Assembly (NCBI GenBank): GCA_905215065.1
Contig: CAJMOF010000006.1
Location: 1 to 64,000 of the forward strand
Length of the DNA stretch: 64,000 nucleotides
Origin: an uncultured bacterium
Lineage (GTDB): Bacteria; Actinomycetota; Coriobacteriia; Coriobacteriales; Coriobacteriaceae
Direction: 5' to 3'
Part shown: piece after piece, positions 18,524 through 27,375 of the stretch
Numbering within the stretch: position 1 is the first letter of the stretch
Layout: the number at the start of each line of letters is the position of its first letter
Made by a program: the position numbers and the translations under genes
The notes under the pieces: model-generated
What the model saw: only the letters and a program-made list of their open reading frames with translations
What the model was told of the DNA's origin: nothing
Database searches by the model: none

Positions 18524-19798
18524 TTACTGGCGTTGCTTGGGCTCGGTGACGATGGCTCGGACAATGCGGGGGCGATCGGTGAGGTCGTGGACGATACGCA
18601 CGTCCGAAAGGCCTGCTTGACGACAGAGCTCGGCCGCGGCGTCGAGCGCGCCCTCGTAGAGCTCGCAGGCAAACAGGCCGCCGGCACGCAGCGTGTAGGG
18701 CGCCGCGTTGAGCAGGCGGCGGAAGATATCGAGACCGTCGGCACCGCCCTCGAGCGCCAGATCGGGCTCAAAGTCCTTGACCTCATGCGGCAGCGAGCGC
18801 ATGACGTCGGTCGGGATGTAAGGTGGGTTGGAGACGAGCACATCAAAGGTGCCCCACTCTTCGCGGGGAATGGAACTCACCAGGTTTGTGAGGCTGAAGG
18901 CGACCTCGTCGGACGTGAGGCCAAGCGCATCACGGTTTTTGGTGGCCAGATCGATGGCGCGCGGCTCGATATCGGTAGCAGTGCAGGTAACGTGGCCGCG
19001 GCGCTCCCAGGCAAGGGAGAGCGAAATGCAGCCCGTGCCGCAGCCGACCTCGAGAACGCGGGCAGTGCGGGGCTCGGCTGGGGCAGATACGTTGGCCTCG
19101 GCGGCATCTTGCGCGGGAGTCGCCTGTTGGTCGTTGTCCTCAATGGCGATGCCGTATTCGTCGAGCTCGGGCTCGGGGGTTTCCATGGCCTCTGCTTCTG
19201 CCGCTTCGGCTTCTGCCGCCTGCGCGGCGGCTTCCTCGGCCTCGCGATCGGCCAGTTCCTCGGCATAAGCGCGACTGCCCAGCACATCGCCGCCTAGCGC
19301 CGCCTCGTCGGCAGCTGTGAGGTTGGCGGCACGGCGCTCGGCCGTCGCTCGCTCGTCGGCCAATGCGGCCTCGGCCTTGCGTGCCTCCTCGACCTCATCG
19401 TTCCAAGGCAGCTCAACACGCTGACGGGCAGCGGCCTCGGGGCTCAGTACCTCGGCATCCAGATAATTGAGGACTTCCTCGACGAGCATCTCGGTCTCGG
19501 GGCGCGGAATGAGCACACCGGGGGCGCACGCGACGTCGATCATGCGAAACTGCGTGCTGCCCGTGATGTATTGCAGCGGCTCGCCCTTAGCGCGGCGGAC
19601 AACGGCCGCATGCATGGTCTCGAGCTGGGCCGCGTTAAGCGTCTCGTCCATACGCATATATAGGTCAATGCGCGCCAGGCCCGTGGCGGCGCACAGCAGC
19701 CACTCGGCAGAAAGACGGGGGTGCTCCTCGCCGCGCTCGGCCAGGTACTCCTTGGTCCACTCGAGACAACGCTTGATGGTCCAAATCTCGTTTGCCAT
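18524..19798 (-). CDS. prmC: Peptide chain release factor N5-glutamine methyltransferase with acidic insertion
   Basis: Methylates the GGQ glutamine of release factors using S-adenosylmethionine. The 424-residue protein has the N-terminal helical domain (about 1-112, with YITGSTQFRMIDV and LIPRPETEMLVEEVL) and the methyltransferase domain (about 246-424, with VLEVGCGTGCISLSL and the catalytic NPPY in VSNPPYIPTDV). Between them lies an insertion of about 130 residues (114-244), very rich in Ala and Glu, that is absent from usual PrmC (about 280 residues). The start at 19798 follows GGGAGGG. Its substrate gene prfA lies upstream on the same strand. Confidence 0.9.
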   Translation of the reverse strand: MANEIWTIKRCLEWTKEYLAERGEEHPRLSAEWLLCAATGLARIDLYMRMDETLNAAQLETMHAAVVRRAKGEPLQYITGSTQFRMIDVACAPGVLIPRPETEMLVEEVLNYLDAEVLSPEAAARQRVELPWNDEVEEARKAEAALADERATAERRAANLTAADEAALGGDVLGSRAYAEELADREAEEAAAQAAEAEAAEAEAMETPEPELDEYGIAIEDNDQQATPAQDAAEANVSAPAEPRTARVLEVGCGTGCISLSLAWERRGHVTCTATDIEPRAIDLATKNRDALGLTSDEVAFSLTNLVSSIPREEWGTFDVLVSNPPYIPTDVMRSLPHEVKDFEPDLALEGGADGLDIFRRLLNAAPYTLRAGGLFACELYEGALDAAAELCRQAGLSDVRIVHDLTDRPRIVRAIVTEPKQRQ

Positions 19799-19919
19799 GG
19801 GGCCCTCCCCTCTTAAGCGCCGGACGGCGCGCGAATGTCGGAGCAGATTGTAAGCGAGGCCAGCGCTTGGCAAGGGGCGATTGAAGGCGATTATCGAGAA
19901 TCAGCCCAGAATTTTGCAC

Positions 19920-20211
19920 CGAGCTCGCTCAAAGTGTTCATTCGCTGACGTCTAAATTTGCATTCGTCAAGCTTTTGGCAAGGTTGCCCCAAAACTGACC
20001 AATATCTAACCAAGAACTTGCCACATCGCTTGACGCACGACCCATCAAAAATCGCTCCGCGACTTCTTGAACGATATTTTGAGCAATATTTTCGATAGCG
20101 GACTTATGCCGTCAATTACCTTAAGCAGGTAAGCAGCTCAAATGACATCACAGCCGACTGAATAAAATATCAAGGCAATGTCACCAATGACTCCCTACGA
20201 ATCATTTGACA
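19920..20211. other. AT-rich non-coding stretch with a possible gene relic
   Basis: Clearly lower in GC than its surroundings. On the minus strand a frame is open from about 20111 to a TGA at 19938-19940 and reads as a plausible C-terminus (SAIENIAQNIVQEVAERF and following), but it has no usable start codon and no ribosome site. I see no intact gene; it may be the remnant of one. Bases 19799-19919 show nothing specific. Confidence 0.35.
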
Positions 20212-20387
20212 ACCAAGGAAACGCCGATGTTTTGGCAATGTCAGCGAGCGACGTCCAGAGCGAACAAGTTGGCATGAAAAAGGCAAGGCATAGACCTTCT
20301 GGTCATGCCTTGCCTTTTGAATGACAAATTGTCGCTCTGGGCGGCGCGCAGCGTCGAGTCGTTACGCGGTTTGTAAAACCGCGTAAC
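20212..20387 (-). repeat. Structured 3'-UTR element, family E, copy 2
   Basis: Nested palindromes: outer stem CCAGAGCGA / TCGCTCTGG (20255-20263, 20332-20340), inner hairpin GGCAAGGCAT / ATGCCTTGCC enclosing the 13-base loop AGACCTTCTGGTC (20292-20304), and a terminal hairpin GTTACGCGGTTT / AAACCGCGTAAC (20361-20387) that touches the TAG stop of prfA at 20388. Copy 3 at 26240 is almost identical, but its loop is the exact reverse complement. Confidence 0.8.
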
Positions 20388-21455
20388 CTACACGGCCTGT
20401 GCCAGCTTCTCGGCACGCTCGGCGGCGGCGAGCGCCTCGATGACGGTGCCGAGCTGGTCGCCCAGGAGGACGCCGTTGTAGGTGGAGTTGAAGCCGATGC
20501 GGTGATCGGTCACGCGGTCCTGGGGCTGGTTGTAGGTACGGATCTTCTCGGAACGGTTGCCGTGGCCGATCTGGCTCTGGCGCTCGGCACCGAGCTCCGC
20601 CTGCTGCTTCTCGAGCTCCATCTCGTACAGACGGGCGCGCAGCATCTGCATGCAGACTTCGCGGTTCTGGATCTGGGAGCGCTGTTCCTGCGACTGCACC
20701 ACGGTGTTGGTGGGCAGGTGGGTGATGCGCACGGCGGAGTAGGTGGTGTTAACGCACTGACCGCCAGGGCCGGAGGCACAGTAGGTATCGATGCGCAGGT
20801 CGGACTGGTTGATCTGAACGTCGATCTCCTCGGCCTCGGGAAGCACGGCGACGGTTGCCGTGGAGGTCTGGATGCGACCCTGGGACTCGGTCTTGGGAAC
20901 GCGCTGGACGCGGTGCACGCCGGACTCGAACTTCATGACGGAGTAGACGCGGTCGCCCTCGACCTTGAACTCGATGGACTTAAAGCCGCCGGCCTCGCTG
21001 GGGCTGGAGTCGAGCACGGTGGTCTTCCAGCCGCGCGACTCGCAGAAGCGCTGATACATCTTGTACAGATCGCCGGCAAAGATAGCCGCCTCGTCGCCAC
21101 CGGCGGCGGAGCGAATCTCGACGATGGTGTTCTTGTCGTCGTTGGGGTCGCTCGGGATGAGCATGTACTTAATGTCTTCCTCGAGCTGGGGAAGCTTCTC
21201 CTCGTTCTCGGAGATGTCCATCTGGAGCATCTCCTTCTCATCGGCATCGGTCGTATCGTGGAGCATTTCCTTGGCAGCCTCGATGTCATCGAGCGCGCCG
21301 ATGTACTCGCGCGAGGCGGCGATGAGGTCGGACTGGTGCGCGTACTCCTTGTTGAGACGCGTGAACTCCTTGATGTCGGAGGCAACGGCCGGGTCGGAAA
21401 GCTTCTTCTCGAGCTCCTCATAGGCCTTGATGATCTTTTCGAGCTTGTCGCGCAT
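20388..21455 (-). CDS. prfA: Peptide chain release factor 1
   Basis: Recognises UAA and UAG stop codons and triggers peptide release on the ribosome. The 355-residue protein has the N-terminal helical domain (DKLEKIIKAYEELEKKL), the catalytic GGQ loop in ASGPGGQCVNTTYSAVRI and the C-terminal NRSEKIRTYNQPQDRVTDHR. The start ATG has GGAG upstream. prmC, whose product methylates the GGQ glutamine, is downstream but separated by about 590 bases of repeat and AT-rich DNA, so it may not be in the same transcript. Confidence 0.96.
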   Translation of the reverse strand: MRDKLEKIIKAYEELEKKLSDPAVASDIKEFTRLNKEYAHQSDLIAASREYIGALDDIEAAKEMLHDTTDADEKEMLQMDISENEEKLPQLEEDIKYMLIPSDPNDDKNTIVEIRSAAGGDEAAIFAGDLYKMYQRFCESRGWKTTVLDSSPSEAGGFKSIEFKVEGDRVYSVMKFESGVHRVQRVPKTESQGRIQTSTATVAVLPEAEEIDVQINQSDLRIDTYCASGPGGQCVNTTYSAVRITHLPTNTVVQSQEQRSQIQNREVCMQMLRARLYEMELEKQQAELGAERQSQIGHGNRSEKIRTYNQPQDRVTDHRIGFNSTYNGVLLGDQLGTVIEALAAAERAEKLAQAV

Positions 21456-21664
21456 GGCGGGACTCCTTTATATGCGTGAAGGTGAAAATCGGCAGAGTTG
21501 ATGGGGCGCGCGGCGCCGCTGCGGGGGTAAGCCCGGCTAGAACATGTCGATCTTCAGATACATGCGCATCCCTTCGCGTATGGGGTACATAGTTGCGGTC
21601 TAACCCATACATGATAGCGTGCGCAGGCAAACCTGCATATAACCCGCACGGAATGAGTGGACAT

Positions 21665-21746
21665 AGCCGTTGGGGACGTTCATTAACGACTAGTCGTTTA
21701 AGAACGTCCCCAACGGCTAACAAAGGGACTGTCGCTTTGTCACATT
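21665..21746. repeat. Family B palindrome (copy 2) joined to a truncated family A palindrome
   Basis: The B copy has 17-base arms AGCCGTTGGGGACGTTC / GAACGTCCCCAACGGCT (21665-21681, 21702-21718) around AACGACTAGTCGTT. It is joined to CAAAGGGACTGTCGCTTTGTC (21721-), a family A copy lacking its outer left arm, which ends exactly at the stop codon of the peptidase gene at 21747. Confidence 0.8.
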
Positions 21747-23174
21747 CTAGAGCGTTTGAAGCAGAGCGATGAAAAAGCGTACGCCCTGGAGGTAGGCGCG
21801 GCGGGTGATGCGCTCGTTGGTGCCGTGGACACCGCGCTCGCACTCGTCATCGTCTACCACAAAGGCCGAGAAGCGAATGCACTCGGGGCAAATGCGCTGG
21901 TAGTTGGCAGCATCGGTCGCGCCAATCACGGTCGAGGGAACGATACCGATAGGAGCTCCGCCCGCCGCTGATGATCCGTTTTCCTCCGTCCCCTCTGGAT
22001 CACGGAAATAGCGGGCGGCGATGGCGCGGACGGTCTCGAGTCCCGGTCCGCCGATGCGCGGAGACGGCGAGGGTTCGGAGCTGCCAGGACCGAGCTCGAT
22101 CTCGACACGGTCGGCGAGCCCCGCCTCGGCAACGGCGACGCGGCAGCAGGCCACGACATCGGCCACACTCGTGCCCTCGAGCATGCGGAAATTGATATTG
22201 GCCCACATATCCTGCGGCATCACGTTAGCACCGGTGCTACCGCCCTCGATTTGGGTCGGTGCACAGGTGGTGGTCACGAGCGGATAGAGCTTCTTGCTGG
22301 CGAGGCACTCGCGCACGATGGCGTCCTTGTTGGAAGCAATCTCGTCGGCCGTGTAGAGCTCCAGCTCGACGAGCTGTGCGGCAAGCAGGTCCGTGACGAG
22401 CGTCGGCCACTCGATATCGCAGATTGCGGTGATGGCACGGCTCAACACCTCGAGCGACGTGCCGCCGTAGGGGTTGGAAGAATGCCCACCCGCGCTCTTT
22501 GTCTTGAGCACAATGTCGGCATAACCCTTCTCAGCCAGGTCGGCGTGCATGAGCCAACCCTTGCCCGCGTTGTACTCGGCAGCCGAAACAATACGGTAGT
22601 CACCCTCGTCGATCAGATATTCAAGTTCAACACCGCGCTCCTCGAGCACGCGGCCGATAGCTCCAGCGCCGTACTGCGTGGTTTCCTCGTCCTGGCCAAA
22701 GGCGAGCAACAGCGAACGCTTGTGCTCCCAGCCGTGCGCCAACGCATACTCAACCGCCTCGAGAATGCCTGCGACCTGATCCTTCATGTCGATAGCGCCG
22801 CGACCCCAAATGTAGGTTTCGTCCACCTGTCCGCTAAAGGGGGCGTGCGTCCAGTCGGCCTCGGTACCCGGCACCACGGGGACCACGTCCATGTGGCCCA
22901 TGAGCATGACGGGTTTGAGGGCGGAGTCGGAACCGCCAAGCGTCACCAACAGCGAGTGGTCGATAAGCTCGACCTCGCCCGCCGCAAACACGCGCGGCCA
23001 GGCCTGCTGCATATAGGCGCGCAGGTCGTCGAAGGGCTGCCAGTCCACCGCCTCGGCATCCATGCTCGAGATGGTCGGAAACGACAGCACGCGGCCCAAG
23101 CGCTCGCACGCGCCGGCCTCGTCCATATCGGCAAAATCGTCCTCATGCGCAAAGAAGCGCCAAACCTCGGCCAT
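21747..23174 (-). CDS. M20 family metallopeptidase (carboxypeptidase/dipeptidase type)
   Basis: Zinc-dependent hydrolase of short peptides or N-acyl amino acids, cytoplasmic (no signal peptide). The 475-residue protein has the M20 motifs GHMDVVPVVPG, WGRGAIDMKDQ, FGQDEETTQYGAG and a C-terminal HGTNER. The lid domain includes KSAGGHSSNPYGGTS. It is closest in layout to the CPS1/PM20D1-like subfamily. The ATG at 23174 follows AAAGGATG. It is the last gene after an ABC importer for polar amino acids (72-base gap), suggesting imported peptides or acyl amino acids are its substrate (inference). Confidence 0.87.
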   Translation of the reverse strand: MAEVWRFFAHEDDFADMDEAGACERLGRVLSFPTISSMDAEAVDWQPFDDLRAYMQQAWPRVFAAGEVELIDHSLLVTLGGSDSALKPVMLMGHMDVVPVVPGTEADWTHAPFSGQVDETYIWGRGAIDMKDQVAGILEAVEYALAHGWEHKRSLLLAFGQDEETTQYGAGAIGRVLEERGVELEYLIDEGDYRIVSAAEYNAGKGWLMHADLAEKGYADIVLKTKSAGGHSSNPYGGTSLEVLSRAITAICDIEWPTLVTDLLAAQLVELELYTADEIASNKDAIVRECLASKKLYPLVTTTCAPTQIEGGSTGANVMPQDMWANINFRMLEGTSVADVVACCRVAVAEAGLADRVEIELGPGSSEPSPSPRIGGPGLETVRAIAARYFRDPEGTEENGSSAAGGAPIGIVPSTVIGATDAANYQRICPECIRFSAFVVDDDECERGVHGTNERITRRAYLQGVRFFIALLQTL

Positions 23175-23246
23175 GACATCCTTTCGATTGTGACGACAAG
23201 GGCCGCCCCACCGGAGCGGCCCTGCCACGTAAGCGTTTGCAGTCGG

Positions 23247-24032
23247 TTATTTATCCTCGAGATAACGCGAGAGGAACTCGCGGGTGCGCTGGTGTTTGGG
23301 GTTGCCGAAGAGCTCGGCCGGTGCAGCATCCTCGAGCACCACGCCCTTGTCCATAAAGACCACGCGGTCGGACACCGTGCGGGCAAAGGCCATCTCGTGC
23401 GTGACGACGACCATGGTCATGCCGTCGGCGGCGAGCTTGCGCATGACCTCGAGCACCTCGCCCACGATCTCGGGGTCGAGCGCCGAGGTCGGCTCGTCAA
23501 ACAGCATGATCTGCGGATTCATGCACAGGGCACGAGCGATGGCCACACGCTGCTTTTGACCACCGGACAGGCGACCCACGGCGGCGTGCGCGAACTTTTC
23601 GAGTCCCACGCTGGTCAGATGCTCCATCGCGACCTTCTCGGCCTCGACCTTGCTCATCTTTTTGAGCGTGACGGGCGCGAGCGTGCAGTTGTCGAGCACG
23701 TCCATATTGTTGAACAGGTTGAAGCCCTGGAACACCATGCCGATGTCCTCGCGCAGCTTATTGATATTGCAGCGCTCGGCAGTAAGGTCCTGACCGTGGA
23801 ACCAGATATGGCCGGCATCCGGAGTCTCGAGCAAGTTAAGGCAGCGCAGAAACGTCGACTTGCCCGAGCCCGAGGCGCCGATAATGGTGACGACCTCACC
23901 GGGATTGACGGACAAGTCGATGCCCTTGAGCACCTCGAGCGAACCAAAGCTCTTGCGCAGGCCCTTGACGCGGATAAGCGGCTCTTGGTTTTGCACGGCT
24001 GCCGCAGTGCCGGTAGTGGCGGTATCTGCCAT
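23247..24032 (-). CDS. Polar amino-acid ABC transporter, ATP-binding protein
   Basis: Powers the importer encoded by the next two genes. The 261-residue protein (GlnQ/HisP type) has Walker [10 protein letters not shown], the Q-loop MVFQGFNLF, the signature LSGGQKQR, Walker [13 protein letters not shown] and the switch VVTHEM. The ATG at 24032 has GGAGA upstream and lies 22 bases past the permease stop. Confidence 0.94.
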   Translation of the reverse strand: MADTATTGTAAAVQNQEPLIRVKGLRKSFGSLEVLKGIDLSVNPGEVVTIIGASGSGKSTFLRCLNLLETPDAGHIWFHGQDLTAERCNINKLREDIGMVFQGFNLFNNMDVLDNCTLAPVTLKKMSKVEAEKVAMEHLTSVGLEKFAHAAVGRLSGGQKQRVAIARALCMNPQIMLFDEPTSALDPEIVGEVLEVMRKLAADGMTMVVVTHEMAFARTVSDRVVFMDKGVVLEDAAPAELFGNPKHQRTREFLSRYLEDK

Positions 24033-24054
24033 GATGATTCTCCTCGTCTTGACC

Positions 24055-25203
24055 CTAGTTGGAGCTGGGCAGCGTGGCCGGAGCCTCGGCGCCGAGCTTT
24101 TTGCCAAAGGCCTCGAGCAGGCGGCTCGCCACGAGCGTCAGGATCAGATAGACCACGAGCGCCACGCAGTAGACCTCCATCTGGCGGTAGTACACGCCGG
24201 CGACGGTGGTGGTGGCGTACATGAGGTCGAACACGCCGATGACCGAGAGCACCGACGAATCCTTGATGTTGATGATGAGCTCATTGGTGAGCGCCGGAAT
24301 CGCGTTTTTAATGCCCTGGGGGAACACAACCTTGCGCATAGCCTGCCACTGCGAAAGACCCAGCGAGCGCGCTGCCTCGGCCTGGCCGGGATCGATGGAC
24401 TCGATGCCGCCGCGCAGGACCTCCATCATGTAGGCGGTGGAGTTGAGTGAGATGGTGACGAGGCCGGCGGTGAAGGTACTCCAAATCTGGTTGGCCTGGG
24501 CGGTCTCGAAGCCCATACCGCGCAAAACGGTGAAGCCCGCGTAATAGATGAGCAGGCCCTGGACCATCATGGGCGTGCCGCGCACGATGGTGGAGTAGAT
24601 GGTCGCAAAGCCGCGGCCAATACTCTTAAAGAAGCGCACCAGGTCGTTGTCCACGCGATCGAAGGTCTGAATACGCAAAAACACAAAGAGCAGCGCCAGG
24701 AAGAATGCGATGACGGTGCCGAAGGTCGCGAGCGCGATGGTGATCTCGATGCCGCGGATGAAGAAGTCGCCGCTCTTGTAGGTCATGTAGACCAGGCTCG
24801 ACAAAAAGTCGCTAGGGTTAGAATCCGAAACGATGCTCACCTGTACCAGGTCGATAAACGACATGACGCAGCGGTCCACGAAAAAGATCGCCGCGATGGC
24901 GACCACAACATAGCTACCCAGGCGCGCGACGCGGTGGAAACGCTCGGATGCGAACGGCGACGTTTCGCGATAGTCACTCCAGTGCATAAGCTTGGTGACA
25001 AGCGCCGCCGCCGACACGACAATCCAGGCCCAAAGAATCGCCCAAAGGCAATCCTGGAAGATACCGGTGGGGGCTAAGAAGCTCAGCGGTGTGGGATTGC
25101 GCTGGCTAAACGCCAGACCGAGCGCCGCGATGACGCTCGTGCCCAGGTACACATAACGGTGGTCGGCCTTGATAAAGGAGGCCAGACGATTGATGGTTTT
25201 CAT
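24055..25203 (-). CDS. Polar amino-acid ABC transporter, permease
   Basis: Membrane channel of the importer. The 382-residue protein is longer than usual (about 220): an N-terminal extension with about three extra hydrophobic segments (residues 20-120) precedes the standard HisM/GlnP domain. That domain runs from [17 protein letters not shown] and includes the [10 protein letters not shown] and the EAA loop [21 protein letters not shown] (in part) that contacts the ATPase. It lies nine bases after the binding-protein gene. Confidence 0.92.
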   Translation of the reverse strand: MKTINRLASFIKADHRYVYLGTSVIAALGLAFSQRNPTPLSFLAPTGIFQDCLWAILWAWIVVSAAALVTKLMHWSDYRETSPFASERFHRVARLGSYVVVAIAAIFFVDRCVMSFIDLVQVSIVSDSNPSDFLSSLVYMTYKSGDFFIRGIEITIALATFGTVIAFFLALLFVFLRIQTFDRVDNDLVRFFKSIGRGFATIYSTIVRGTPMMVQGLLIYYAGFTVLRGMGFETAQANQIWSTFTAGLVTISLNSTAYMMEVLRGGIESIDPGQAEAARSLGLSQWQAMRKVVFPQGIKNAIPALTNELIINIKDSSVLSVIGVFDLMYATTTVAGVYYRQMEVYCVALVVYLILTLVASRLLEAFGKKLGAEAPATLPSSN

Positions 25204-25212
25204 GCTGCCTCC

Positions 25213-26139
25213 CTATGCCGGCTGACGATCGAGGCATGCGTCCCACATTTGGTCGCGTTCCTCTTGGCTAATGCCCTTGAGTGTCTTGTCAATGAGTTTA
25301 AGCAGCTTGTCCGAGCCCTTGCGGCAGCCGACGTTTGCCGTGACCTCCTGCTTGAAACCCTCGCCCTCGGCAAATTGAATCGGCACGATACCCGGGTTTT
25401 GGGCCATATAGCCCTTCTCGTTCTCGGTGTTGTAAGTCACGGCGTCGCACGTGCCCTGCAGCAGATTCGAGAACACCGTGGGGACGGAGTCGACCGGGTT
25501 CTTGTGCACAACGCCCGGAATCTCGTCGATGACGGTATCGAGCATGGTGTCCTTTTGGCCGAGTACCGTGGCACCGCTAAAGTCGCTGAGCTTGGTGGCG
25601 TTTTGGTAGGGGGAACCCTCTTTTACGAACAGGCCAAAGTAGCCAATGAAGTACGGGTCGGAGAAACCGACGGACTCTTCGCGCTCGGGCGTAGCGCTCA
25701 TGCCGGCGATGATGAGGTCGATCTGGCCGTTGTTGAGCGAATCGATGAGGCCCGAGAAGCTCTGCTTGACGGCAACGGGCTCGCCACCGAGGGCCTTGCA
25801 GACGATCTTGGCGATCTGCACGTCGTAGCCATCGGCATAGGCGCCCTGTACGTTGTCGATGGGGATGGTGTACTCGCTGGCTTCGGAAACCTGCCAGTTG
25901 TACGGGGCGTAGGCCGCCTCCATGCCAATGCGGATCTTATCCTTGCCGATCACGGAATCGGACAGGTCGTCGCGACCGCCGCCCGTCGTGGGCTGAACTA
26001 CTTCCAGCGTGGAGGGGCGCTGGCAGCCGGCAAGTGCGCCGGCGACGACAGAAGCGCTCGCAGCGAGAGCGCTACCCAAAAAGATGCGACGGCTGCACAC
26101 CGGCTGTAGATGCGCGTCGCGTTGATGGGGAGAATGCAT
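25213..26139 (-). CDS. Amino-acid ABC transporter, substrate-binding lipoprotein
   Basis: Captures the substrate outside the membrane. The 308-residue protein has an N-terminal export signal with SRRIFLGSALAASAS and the lipobox LAGC (Cys at about residue 40), so it is a lipoprotein; the two Arg make Tat export possible. The mature part is a family 3 solute-binding domain (IRIGMEAAYAPYNWQ, DGYDVQIAK, DLIIAGMSATPEREESVGFSDPYF cited in part). The ATG at 26139 follows AGGGAAGG. Order here is binding protein, permease, ATPase, M20 peptidase. The ligand is not evident. Confidence 0.93.
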   Translation of the reverse strand: MHSPHQRDAHLQPVCSRRIFLGSALAASASVVAGALAGCQRPSTLEVVQPTTGGGRDDLSDSVIGKDKIRIGMEAAYAPYNWQVSEASEYTIPIDNVQGAYADGYDVQIAKIVCKALGGEPVAVKQSFSGLIDSLNNGQIDLIIAGMSATPEREESVGFSDPYFIGYFGLFVKEGSPYQNATKLSDFSGATVLGQKDTMLDTVIDEIPGVVHKNPVDSVPTVFSNLLQGTCDAVTYNTENEKGYMAQNPGIVPIQFAEGEGFKQEVTANVGCRKGSDKLLKLIDKTLKGISQEERDQMWDACLDRQPA

Positions 26140-26239
26140 AATCTGCCTTCCCTGTTGAATCGTATGCTGACGACTTAACAGGATATACGCCAGCGACCAG
26201 CAGTGCAGCACAAGCTCGAAAAATTAATAGACACATGGT

Positions 26240-26398
26240 AGTCATTGGGAACGTCGGTGTTTTGGCAATGCCGGCGAGCGACGTCCAGAGCGAACAAGTG
26301 GCATGAAAAAGGCAAGGCATGACCAGAAGGTCTATGCCTTGCCTTTTGAATGACAAATTATCGCTCTGGACGGCGCGCAGCATCGACCGAGCGGCGGA
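26240..26398 (-). repeat. Structured 3'-UTR element, family E, copy 3
   Basis: Same outer stem CCAGAGCGA / TCGCTCTGG (26285-26293, 26361-26369) and inner stem GGCAAGGCAT / ATGCCTTGCC as copy 2, but the loop is GACCAGAAGGTCT (26321-26333), exactly the reverse complement of the copy 2 loop. The lead-in GTAGTCATTGGG.ACGT resembles family B. The terminal hairpin of copies 1 and 2 is degenerate. It lies four bases from the stop of the epimerase gene. Confidence 0.8.
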
Positions 26399-26402
26399 AC
26401 CT

Positions 26403-27296
26403 CTAGAGCAGGGTGACGCTAAAGCTGCGGACGTCCGTCTCGCCCGGCGCCAGCGTAATGGTGTTGACCTTATGCTCAAAGACGTCGTCCTCGGTGGACA
26501 TGGTGGTGTGACCGGTCCAAGGCTCGAGCGCCACAAACGGAGCGTCGTTGGCGGCAGACCACACGCCGATGTACTTAAAGCCCTCAAAGTCGATCTTGAC
26601 GCCGTGGCCCGACTTGCGGCCGCGCAGCGTGAGCGTGGAGCCCGGGGTATCGGTGAACATGATGGCGTCGTTATCGAAGCTGCGGTGCGTGATGGGCAGC
26701 ACGTCCGAGTTATCGGGAGCCTCGTAGCTACCCTCGAACGTCATAAGGCCATCGGGCGTGATGACGGGGGCCTCGTTAGTCCAAGCCTCGGTAAACGCCA
26801 GCTCGTAATCCTCGAACGCCTCGTCCTCGGCGCCGGGGGCGGGCACGTTAAATGCGGGGTGGCCGCCCACCGAGAACGGCAGGTCCACGTCGCCGGTGTT
26901 GGTGACGGCAAAGGTCTGCGTAAGGGTGGCGTCGCCGGTCAGGGCATAGGTTATGTTGAGCTTAAAGTGGAACGGAAACGCCTTGAGAGACTCGGACGTG
27001 TCGGTGAGCTCATAGGTAACGGACGAACCGTCCTCCGACACCTCGACGATCTTGTGCTCCACGATACGCGCGATGCCGTGGCGCGCCATCTCGCAGGTGC
27101 CGGCCGCAGACGTCGCCGTGTTGTTGCGCAGCGATCCCACAATGGGGAACAGGATAGGCGCGTGCTTGCCCCAAAAGGCCGGGTCGCCCTGCCACAGATA
27201 CTCGTTGCCGTTGAGGGCAAGGCTCGTGAGCTGGGCGCCCATGGAATCGATGGCCGCGGTGAGGCCGCCGCGCTTGATGGTAGTGACGGTGGACAT
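26403..27296 (-). CDS. Aldose 1-epimerase family protein
   Basis: Interconverts alpha and beta anomers of hexoses or hexose phosphates in the cytoplasm. The 297-residue protein fits the LacX/GalM-like aldose epimerase family: NEYLWQGDPAFWGKHAPILFP (cited in part), the catalytic-type His in MARHGIAR and VGGHPAFNVP, and a late PWTGHTT. The ATG at 27296 follows GGAGGAAG. No galactose-operon partner is adjacent, so the physiological sugar is unknown. Confidence 0.85.
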   Translation of the reverse strand: MSTVTTIKRGGLTAAIDSMGAQLTSLALNGNEYLWQGDPAFWGKHAPILFPIVGSLRNNTATSAAGTCEMARHGIARIVEHKIVEVSEDGSSVTYELTDTSESLKAFPFHFKLNITYALTGDATLTQTFAVTNTGDVDLPFSVGGHPAFNVPAPGAEDEAFEDYELAFTEAWTNEAPVITPDGLMTFEGSYEAPDNSDVLPITHRSFDNDAIMFTDTPGSTLTLRGRKSGHGVKIDFEGFKYIGVWSAANDAPFVALEPWTGHTTMSTEDDVFEHKVNTITLAPGETDVRSFSVTLL

Positions 27297-27375
27297 ACTA
27301 CTTCCTCCAATGGTAAACAACGGTGTCGAGGGCTATTGTCCCACTCTTGGCGGCGGGGTTGAGCGGCGGGCGCAG

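Noticed and set aside
21588..21611. GTATGGG / CCCATAC inverted repeat upstream of prfA and a 10-codon frame after it
   Set aside because: Seven-base arms at this distance are weak, and the tiny frame has no distinguishing support; not convincing as operator or leader peptide.
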